From Deltaproteobacteria bacterium (GTDB lineage Bacteria; Desulfobacterota; Desulfobacteria; Desulfobacterales; ETH-SRB1), in the NCBI GenBank assembly GCA_030262795.1, contig JAJSZO010000054.1:1-11045 (forward strand): a stretch of DNA of 11,045 nucleotides, given 5' to 3'. The position numbers and the translations under genes were made by a program. Positions 6,424-11,045 of the stretch are shown here, piece after piece. The notes below the pieces were generated by a model that was not told the origin of the DNA, ran no database searches, and saw nothing but the letters and a program-made list of their open reading frames with translations. Positions within the stretch are counted from its first letter, which is position 1; each line of letters starts with the position of its first letter.

Positions 6424-6478
6424 TTCGGGTAATATAACCTTGATCCGCAACCCGTAAGAGGAGAAAGAGGCTTTATCT

Positions 6479-6865
6479 ATGGCTAAAAGAGTCCGTACTA
6501 AAAAGAAAGAAAAGAAAAATATTCCGAATGGAATAGTGCATATTCAATCTACTTTCAATAATACAATAATTACAATTACAGATCCTGCAGGTAATGTTGT
6601 TGCCTGGTCAAGTTCCGGAGTCCAAGGGTTTAAAGGATCTCGAAAGAGTACACCATTTGCTGCTCAGCTTGCCGCAGCTGACGCTGTAAAAAAGGCGAAG
6701 GAACATGGAATGAGGAGTGTTGAAGTATATGTAAAAGGTCCTGGAGCGGGAAGGGAATCGGCGCTTCGCTCATTGCAAGCTACAGGTTTTAATGTTGTTA
6801 TGATCAAAGATGTTACCCCTATTCCACATAATGGTTGCAGGCCACCAAAAAGGCGCAGGGTATAG
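6479..6865 (+). CDS. rpsK: 30S ribosomal protein S11 (uS11)
   Basis: S11 forms part of the platform of the small subunit near the mRNA exit. The 128 residues (E. coli 129) have a basic N-terminus, then GIVHIQSTFNNTIITITDPAGN, VVAWSSSGVQGFKGSRKSTPFAAQ, VEVYVKGPGAGRESALRSL and the ending TPIPHNGCRPPKRRRV, all diagnostic. ATG 6479 is preceded by AGGAG at 6459-6463 and GAGG at 6467-6470. The stop codon (6863-6865) lies one base before the 145-bp inverted-repeat element that fills most of the spacer to rpsD. Confidence 0.98.
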   Translation: MAKRVRTKKKEKKNIPNGIVHIQSTFNNTIITITDPAGNVVAWSSSGVQGFKGSRKSTPFAAQLAAADAVKKAKEHGMRSVEVYVKGPGAGRESALRSLQATGFNVVMIKDVTPIPHNGCRPPKRRRV

Positions 6866-6866
6866 A

Positions 6867-7011
6867 TAGTGCCTGAACGAAAACTGCTAATTTTTCCAAT
6901 TTCTGCGTCAGGCTTAAATTTTAATCCTCGAAATACTCAATGTATTCCTGTGGTTAAAATTTGCGCTTTCCTTGAACTTGAAAAGATTTTCTAGTTTTCG
7001 TTTGGACACTA
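6867..7011 (+). mobile_element. 145-bp MITE-like element between rpsK and rpsD
   Basis: This non-coding block begins and ends with TA. Its terminal inverted repeats (6866-6885 against 6993-7012) agree at 17 of 20 positions. Internal words also pair, for example AAATTTTAA against TTAAAATTT and AATAC against GTATT around 6940-6960, so the whole unit can fold into one long imperfect hairpin. The left 29 bases recur exactly, inverted, at 1267-1295. These are the features of a miniature inverted-repeat transposable element. The TA ends fit insertion at a TA target, as with IS630/Tc1-mariner elements, but no transposase is present to prove the family. The flank is A-rich (ATAAAAAAAGG), so it should not act as a + strand terminator. 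Confidence 0.8.
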
Positions 7012-7018
7012 TAAAAAA

Positions 7019-7024
7019 AGGAGG
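7019..7024 (+). promoter_or_regulatory. Shine-Dalgarno site for the TTG start of rpsD
   Basis: AGGAGG lies five bases before TTG 7030 and only seven bases beyond the right end of the 145-bp element. The element thus stops just short of the ribosome binding site, and rpsD translation signals remain intact. Confidence 0.8.
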
Positions 7025-7029
7025 AGAAT

Positions 7030-7659
7030 TTGGCACGATATATAGGATCTGTTTGCCGGCTATGCCGACGAGAAAACTTAAAATTGTTTCTAAAGGGAGA
7101 TCGTTGTTATTCTGATAAATGTGCTTTTGACAGACGGGGTTATCCACCAGGCCAGCATGGCCAGCGTCGTGGAAGAAAAAATTCAGACTACGCTATTCAG
7201 CTTCGTGAAAAGCAGAAGGTAAAACGTATGTACGGTCTTTCCGAAAAACAATTCCGTCTATTTTTTAAGAGCTCGGACCGTCAGAAGGGTATAACCGGAA
7301 CAAATTTGCTTGTATCGCTGGAACGTAGGCTTGATAATGTTGTTTATCGTTTGGGCTTTGTTAATTCAAGAACTCAAGGTCGTCAGCTTGTTAAGCATAG
7401 TCACTTTCTTATTAATGGCAAAAAGGTAAACATTCCTTCATACACGATAAAAATGGGTGATGTTGTTGAAATACGTGAAAAAAGCCGTAACATGCAGACC
7501 ATAAAAGATTCACTTGACGCCGTTGTTCGAAGAGGTATTCCACAGTGGCTTGATTTGGATAAAGATGGCCTGAAAGGTATAGTAAAAGCCTATCCTGTTC
7601 GAGAAGATCTGACAATGCCTATTCAGGAGCAGCTCATAGTGGAGCTTTATTCCAAGTAA
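7030..7659 (+). CDS. rpsD: 30S ribosomal protein S4, zinc-binding form (uS4)
   Basis: S4 is a primary 16S rRNA-binding protein that starts assembly of the 5' domain. In E. coli it also represses the alpha operon. The 209 residues (E. coli 206) begin MARYIGSVCRLC. C9, C12, C26 and C31 give the zinc-finger N-terminus of the C+ type, which E. coli lacks. YPPGQHGQRR, the SLERRLDNVVYRLGF start of the S4 RNA-binding domain (about 96-160) and the C-terminal VRRGIPQWLDLD and PIQEQLIVELYSK are conserved. The TTG start is supported by AGGAGG and the family N-terminus. The gene lies between the MITE-like element and a 130-base spacer before rpoA. Confidence 0.97.
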   Translation: MARYIGSVCRLCRRENLKLFLKGDRCYSDKCAFDRRGYPPGQHGQRRGRKNSDYAIQLREKQKVKRMYGLSEKQFRLFFKSSDRQKGITGTNLLVSLERRLDNVVYRLGFVNSRTQGRQLVKHSHFLINGKKVNIPSYTIKMGDVVEIREKSRNMQTIKDSLDAVVRRGIPQWLDLDKDGLKGIVKAYPVREDLTMPIQEQLIVELYSK

Positions 7660-7684
7660 AAGACAGTTTTTTTGTCCACGTTCC

Positions 7685-7714
7685 TTAGCAAGTTTAAAAC
7701 TATCAGTATATAAT
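7685..7714 (+). promoter_or_regulatory. possible sigma-70-type promoter upstream of rpoA
   Basis: TATAAT at 7709-7714 is a perfect -10 hexamer, with TTAGCA (7685-7690, four of six to TTGACA) 18 bases upstream. It lies in the unusually long rpsD-rpoA spacer and could give rpoA-rplQ extra transcription. The surroundings are AT-rich, so a chance match is quite possible. Confidence 0.35.
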
Positions 7715-7766
7715 GAACTGTTCTTAGCTCTTGTCAGCTATGAGCTAAGAGTTCGCCCAAAGGGCG
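7715..7766 (+). repeat. twin-hairpin element (copy B), rpsD-rpoA spacer
   Basis: CTTAGCTC (7723-7730) pairs with GAGCTAAG (7742-7749). The stem is extended by GAACT (7715-7719) with AGTTC (7750-7754) across a 3-base bulge. It is followed by CGCCC-AAA-GGGCG (7754-7766). Bases 7742-7766 match copy A (5876-5900) at 21 of 25 positions, with a compensatory C-G for T-A change in the second stem. Like copy A it ends shortly before a ribosome binding site, here CGGAG of rpoA. No U-tract follows, so termination is unlikely. Confidence 0.7.
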
Positions 7767-7789
7767 TTAATTTAATCCGGAGATAAAAT

Positions 7790-8839
7790 ATGTCGTCAAA
7801 TGAACTTATGTACATGAACTGGCAAGAAATGATAAGGCCGGAAAAGGTACAGGTAACCAGCAAATCTACTTATGGCAAGTTTGTTTGCGAGCCTCTTGAA
7901 AGAGGATTTGGCATAACGATTGGCAATTCTTTAAGGCGGATAATACTTTCTTCTTTGTATGGCTCTGCAATAGTAGCGGTAAAATTTGATACTGTAATGC
8001 ATGAATTCAGTGTTATTTCAGGTGTACTTGAGGATGTTTCTGAGATTATTCTTAATTTGAAACAGGTGCGCTTCAAAGTAGCCCATGCTGAACCAAAGAC
8101 AGTTTACATTAATGCCGAAGGAGAGGGAGAAGTAACTGCCGGCGATATAAGCAGTGATGATGGAAGATGCGAAGTTTTTAATCCTGATTTACATATTGCA
8201 ACTCTCTCCGGAAAGGCGAAGTTGAATATGACTATGACCGTTAAAGTCGGGAAAGGATATTCTTTGTCCGAAGCAAATAAGGTTGAGGATGCACCTTTAG
8301 GCACAATACCTATTGATGCAGTATTTTCTCCGATTAAGCGTGTAGCTTATGTAGTAGGTAATGCCAGGGTAGGGCAGAAAACTGACTATGACAAGCTCAC
8401 CTTAGAGTTGTGGACAGATGGAAGCATACTCCCCGAGGACGCTGTTGCATACGCCGCCAAAATTTTAAAAGAGCAATTAACTGTTTTTATTAATTTTGAT
8501 GAAAAGATTGAACCGGAAGCCGAGAAGAAATCTGATGAGTTGCGGGAGCCTCAGTTTAATGAAAACCTTTACAGAAGTGTTGAAGAGCTTGAGCTTTCTG
8601 TTCGTAGCGCTAATTGTCTCAAAAATGCCGATATACTAAAGATTTATCAGTTAGTAAGTAAAACCGAATCAGAAATGCTTAAGACAAAAAACTTTGGTAG
8701 AAAATCTTTGAATGAGATTAAGGAAGTCTTAAGTGAAATGGGTCTTTCTCTCGGTATGAGGCTTGATGGATTTGTGCCTCCTGAAGAAGATGCAGATGAA
8801 GAGGAGCAAGAGGAGCAAGAGGAGCAAGCTGATCTATGA
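7790..8839 (+). CDS. rpoA: DNA-directed RNA polymerase subunit alpha
   Basis: The alpha dimer is the assembly platform of RNA polymerase, and its C-terminal domain contacts UP elements and activators. The N-terminal domain (about 1-235) shows the family motifs YGKFVCEPLERGFGITIGNS and LRRIILSSLYG, then VEDAPLGTIPIDAVFSPIKRVAYVV. After an acidic linker comes the C-terminal domain (about 258-328), where R272, N275 and C276 in VRSANCLK correspond to E. coli R265, N268 and C269. It also has LKTKNFGRKSLNEI and LGLS/LGMRL-type segments. The 349 residues exceed E. coli's 329 because of an acidic tail (PPEEDADEEEQ then two more EEQ). CGGAG at 7778-7782 precedes ATG 7790. The stop overlaps the rplQ start as ATGA. 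Confidence 0.98.
   Translation: MSSNELMYMNWQEMIRPEKVQVTSKSTYGKFVCEPLERGFGITIGNSLRRIILSSLYGSAIVAVKFDTVMHEFSVISGVLEDVSEIILNLKQVRFKVAHAEPKTVYINAEGEGEVTAGDISSDDGRCEVFNPDLHIATLSGKAKLNMTMTVKVGKGYSLSEANKVEDAPLGTIPIDAVFSPIKRVAYVVGNARVGQKTDYDKLTLELWTDGSILPEDAVAYAAKILKEQLTVFINFDEKIEPEAEKKSDELREPQFNENLYRSVEELELSVRSANCLKNADILKIYQLVSKTESEMLKTKNFGRKSLNEIKEVLSEMGLSLGMRLDGFVPPEEDADEEEQEEQEEQADL
8801..8827 (+). repeat. three tandem GAGGAGCAA units at the rpoA 3' end
   Basis: Three exact 9-base repeats (8801-8809, 8810-8818, 8819-8827) encode three EEQ tripeptides in the alpha tail. Each contains AGGAG. The nearest one (8820-8824) is 11 bases before the rplQ ATG and is the only plausible ribosome binding site for it. 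Confidence 0.9.
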
Positions 8840-9453
8840 GACATCGAAAAGCTGGATTGAAATTAAATAGAACTAGTAGTCACAGAGAGGCCATGTTCAA
8901 AAACATGGTCACTTCTTTGTTTAAATATGAACGTATCCGTACTACTGATGTAAAAGCAAAGGGATTAAGACCATGGGCAGACCATCTGATCACTCTTGCG
9001 AAGCGGGGAGATCTTCATGCCAGACGCCAGGCGCTTTCAATAATAAGGGAGAAAGATGTCGTTCACAAGCTGTTTAGTGAAGCTAAAGAGCGCTTTGGTG
9101 CAATATCCGGGGGCTATACAAGGATTGTTAAGCTGAAAAGACGTCCTGGAGATGCTGCGCTTGTTTCTATGATCGAACTCGTTATTCCGGAAGAGGAAAA
9201 GAGTAAAAAGAAGAAAACAAAGGGCAAAAAAAGTACTGTTGTTAAAAAGAAACAGGTTGCAGTAGAGAAGGGCACACCTGAGAAAAAAGAAGAAAAGCCT
9301 GTAGAAAAAATAGCAGAAGAAAAGCCTGTCAAGCAAGAAGAAGATACAAGCAAGAAGTCAGATGAAATGGAGTTAGCAGCAGAGTCAAAAGAGATTATAG
9401 CTAAAAAAGATAAAGCTGAAAATAATATAGAAAAAACCGAGCCTGAGAAATAG
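8836..9453 (+). CDS. rplQ: 50S ribosomal protein L17 (bL17) with long charged C-terminal extension
   Basis: L17 is a large-subunit protein located near the peptide exit side. The core (about 1-120) is typical: MRHRKAGLKLNRTSSHREAM, FKYERIRTTDVKAKGLRPWAD, LITLAKRGDLHARRQA, then the GGYTRIVKLKRRPGDAA motif and MIELVIPEE. E. coli L17 ends near this point (127 residues). Here about 85 more residues follow, almost all Lys, Glu, Ala, Pro and Ser, beginning EKSKKKKTKGKK and including two EEKPV copies. This tail looks disordered. The first half is very basic and the second half mixed acidic/basic. The ATG overlaps the rpoA stop (ATGA), so the two are coupled. A terminator follows 18 bases after the stop. 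Confidence 0.97.
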   Translation: MRHRKAGLKLNRTSSHREAMFKNMVTSLFKYERIRTTDVKAKGLRPWADHLITLAKRGDLHARRQALSIIREKDVVHKLFSEAKERFGAISGGYTRIVKLKRRPGDAALVSMIELVIPEEEKSKKKKTKGKKSTVVKKKQVAVEKGTPEKKEEKPVEKIAEEKPVKQEEDTSKKSDEMELAAESKEIIAKKDKAENNIEKTEPEK

Positions 9454-9470
9454 TAAGGAACGTGGACGAA

Positions 9471-9507
9471 ATAAAAAAAGCCCTGTGATAAACAGGGCTT
9501 TTTTTAT
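9471..9507. terminator. bidirectional intrinsic terminator
   Basis: The stem AGCCCTGT (9479-9486) and ACAGGGCT (9492-9499) closes a GATAA loop. Seven A precede the stem's first G and seven T follow on the other side, so all 16 bases of each arm (9471-9486, 9492-9507) pair. It can work for rplQ on the + strand and, about 40 bases past its stop, for the converging hydrolase gene on the - strand. Confidence 0.93.
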
Positions 9508-9547
9508 TTGTTATAAGTTGATTAATTATCTACCTTCAGCCTTTCAC

Positions 9548-10567
9548 CTATCCACCTGTAGTTACTTTGTACTTTTCAAATGCGGCCCGTGCTTCTTCTA
9601 TTAATAGATATTCTTTTCCTGTATATCTTGGCGAGAAGTGGAAAAGAGTGTATTGCTTAACATTGGCTTCGCCTGATAGTCTGCCGGCTTGATAAGCAGT
9701 AAGGTGATATTTTTTATCAGCCATATCTTTGTCATTTTCAAGAAACGCTGCTTCTATAAAAAGATGATCAGATTTTTTTGCCAATTCTATTATTTTTTCT
9801 TTGTTATATTTACTATAAACTACATCTGTAATATATGTAATCTTTTGCCCTGGAGTAATGAGCGCGATTTGTTTTGAAAGATCCTCAAGAATAAATTTTT
9901 TTTCTTTATTATCTTTTCCGTATTTTACTCTGAATTCTGAATCAGGAGCCTGGCAGTTGAATAAAGCTTTTTTGAACTCTTTTAGCCAGGGGCCTATTTC
10001 AAGCCCAAGAGCAATAACTCTGTCTTTAATTATATTAACGTGAAATCGTTCTTCGATTGAAAATCCTAAGCATGGTATGCTGTGGTCAAGGATTACAGCG
10101 GAAACAGACAGAGCCGGTTCTTTTAAAAGGATGGTGTTAAAGAGTTCTTTTATATCTTCTTGAATAGGAATAAATCTGTTTTGACACAGATACTGTCTAA
10201 AAATCAGGTGATCAGGATATACCTCGGTAACATTTAAAGATAACCTGTTGTTGAAATTTTCTACAAGGTTCCATGAATAGCCGGCCAGTTTTCCTTCAAT
10301 ATTTTTTATAAAACCCTCAGGACCATATAGGTATAAATTTTTTTCACGACCAAGGAAAAGTCGCAACATCCTGTCAAAACCGACAAAATGATCCATATGT
10401 GTATGTGTGACAAAAACATGGCTTATCTTAAGAATATCTCTTGTTGAAAGAGAATTAATATCGCCTAAATCGAAAATCAGGGCTCGTTTTTCAAATAAAA
10501 AGGGAATAAATATTCCAGGGTCATCGAAATGTCCGTTGATTAGCCTTGGATGAAAGGATGGGGGCAT
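9548..10567 (-). CDS. ribonuclease Z-like metallo-beta-lactamase-fold hydrolase
   Basis: The product has the MBL fold and the set of motifs seen in tRNase Z enzymes, which cut 3' trailers from tRNA precursors. These are LIFDLGD (D33), THTHMDH (H55, H57, D59, H60), LDHSIPCLGFSIEE (H162), TYITDVVYS (D248, where RNase Z usually has GDT), IEAAF, then HLTAYQAGRLS (H288) and LFHFSPRYTG (H310). I chose ATG 10567 (339 residues; MPPSFHPRLINGHF...) because it lies two bases after the upstream gene's stop. A TTG at 10606 would add 13 residues and overlap that gene. Neither start has a clear Shine-Dalgarno, so coupled translation is likely. The function in tRNA processing is inferred; another phosphodiesterase role is possible. 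Confidence 0.85.
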   Translation of the reverse strand: MPPSFHPRLINGHFDDPGIFIPFLFEKRALIFDLGDINSLSTRDILKISHVFVTHTHMDHFVGFDRMLRLFLGREKNLYLYGPEGFIKNIEGKLAGYSWNLVENFNNRLSLNVTEVYPDHLIFRQYLCQNRFIPIQEDIKELFNTILLKEPALSVSAVILDHSIPCLGFSIEERFHVNIIKDRVIALGLEIGPWLKEFKKALFNCQAPDSEFRVKYGKDNKEKKFILEDLSKQIALITPGQKITYITDVVYSKYNKEKIIELAKKSDHLFIEAAFLENDKDMADKKYHLTAYQAGRLSGEANVKQYTLFHFSPRYTGKEYLLIEEARAAFEKYKVTTGG

Positions 10568-10569
10568 TG

Positions 10570-10989
10570 TTATGGCAGAAATTTTATAACTTGCTGGTTT
10601 ATGCAATGATATATATCTTCATCAGAACCGAATATATCAATAATATCTTTGTGATTAATTAGTATTTCAATGACAAAAGATGTAACATAAATACTTACTA
10701 TATGTGGATTAGGAACAATATTTCTCACTGGTGCTATTTGGTAATCAATATCAAACTCATCAGAATTACTTAACTTTTCGAGGCATTTATTAATCTGTTC
10801 TTCTAATCCGTTTTTATTGGTTGTTTCAATGATATTGTTCTCAATAAGCTTCATGGCAATAGCATTTGAAAGTTGTTCTATAGAAGCTTTTACGTTTTGT
10901 ATTGCCTGTTTTCGAGCATGTTCTTTTGAAGATTCTATTTTTGATAAAATGCTTGATTCACGATTACTTGGCCTGAATGTTTTAGACAT
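10570..10989 (-). CDS. hypothetical protein, 139 residues, coupled to the RNase Z-like gene
   Basis: I do not recognise this protein. It has no signal peptide or clear membrane segment. Residues 1-35 are polar and rich in Ser, Lys and Glu. Residues about 20-75 (EHARKQAIQNVKASIEQLSN...) look helical and possibly coiled. The C-terminal half holds a more hydrophobic stretch (HIVSIYVTSFVIEILI) and an acidic DIFGSDEDIYH segment. One cysteine lies mid-protein and one near the end. ATG 10989 is preceded by AGGTGA (10996-11001 on this strand) at good spacing, and translation of the full frame is uninterrupted, so it is probably a real gene. The two-base gap to the hydrolase suggests a shared transcript and perhaps a related function. 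Confidence 0.75.
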   Translation of the reverse strand: MSKTFRPSNRESSILSKIESSKEHARKQAIQNVKASIEQLSNAIAMKLIENNIIETTNKNGLEEQINKCLEKLSNSDEFDIDYQIAPVRNIVPNPHIVSIYVTSFVIEILINHKDIIDIFGSDEDIYHCINQQVIKFLP

Positions 10990-11013
10990 GGATTATCACC
11001 TGTAGTTGTTGTA

Positions 11014-11045
11014 ACGGTTCAGGGGTTTACGGTTCAGGGTTCAGG
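11014..11045. repeat. GGTTCAGG repeat at the right edge
   Basis: The segment holds ACGGTTCAGG, then GGTTTACGGTTCAGG, then GTTCAGG, and runs off the window. The word GTTTACGGTTC (11024-11034) also occurs at 1867-1877. It lies in the leader of the 139-residue gene and looks like the edge of a dispersed repeat. Extent unknown. Confidence 0.55.

Noticed and set aside
6426..6454. CGGGT/ACCCG inverted repeat in the rpsM-rpsK spacer
   Set aside because: A 5-bp stem with a 19-base loop is too weak to support a structure.
6867..7011. Rho-independent terminator between rpsK and rpsD
   Set aside because: The long hairpin is followed by A-rich, not U-rich, sequence on the + strand, and the operon continues.
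6914..7147. 77-codon open frame on the - strand over the MITE and rpsD start
   Set aside because: It is half repeat and half antisense of rpsD, with no supporting ribosome binding site or family motif.
9037..9353. Phe/Leu-rich and Ser/Phe-rich open frames on the - strand
   Set aside because: They are mirror images of the Lys/Glu-rich L17 tail and not a membrane protein.
10568..10606. TTG start for the RNase Z-like protein
   Set aside because: It would overlap the upstream gene by 37 bases and add a non-family N-terminus. ATG 10567 fits better, though not beyond doubt.

Overview
The window is a long, co-directional ribosomal-protein block on the + strand: the 3' part of the spc operon running without a break into the alpha operon. 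It ends in a strong hairpin terminator, and a short two-gene operon converges on it from the - strand. Gene order is rplE, rpsN, rpsH, rplF, rplR, rpsE, rpmD, rplO, secY, map, infA, rpmJ, rpsM, rpsK, rpsD, rpoA, rplQ, terminator, then (-) a ribonuclease Z-like metallo-hydrolase and (-) an unrecognised 139-residue protein. All 17 operon genes look intact. The layout (map between secY and infA, no adk, rpsD inside the alpha operon), the zinc-binding forms of S14, L36 and S4, the AT-rich sequence and the style of the hydrolase fit a delta-proteobacterium of the Desulfobacterota, probably a Desulfobacterales sulfate reducer. That assignment is inference from gene style, and genus cannot be given.

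Positions 1-3538 encode ribosomal proteins L5, S14, S8, L6, L18, S5, L30 and L15. Positions 3540-5834 encode the SecY translocon channel, methionine aminopeptidase and initiation factor IF-1. Positions 5913-7659 encode L36, S13, S11 and S4. Positions 7790-9453 encode the RNA polymerase alpha subunit and L17. Together they build ribosomes, start translation, trim new N-termini, export proteins and provide the polymerase assembly platform. Four genes (rpsN, rpsE, rpsM, rpsD) start with TTG, each behind a perfect AGGAGG.

The unexpected content is in the spacers. They carry several unrelated repeat families: (1) a 145-bp miniature inverted-repeat element between rpsK and rpsD, and a 41-bp internally deleted, inverted relative that shares the rpsH stop codon; (2) two copies of a twin-hairpin element upstream of rpmJ and rpoA, whose second hairpin shows a compensatory base-pair change; (3) a G-run array with G-quadruplex potential between rpsE and rpmD; (4) a perfect 13-bp inverted repeat between rplF and rplR; (5) a GGTTCAGG-type repeat at the right edge. 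No new enzymatic or defence system is visible. The repeat colonisation of this essential operon is what deserves a second look.
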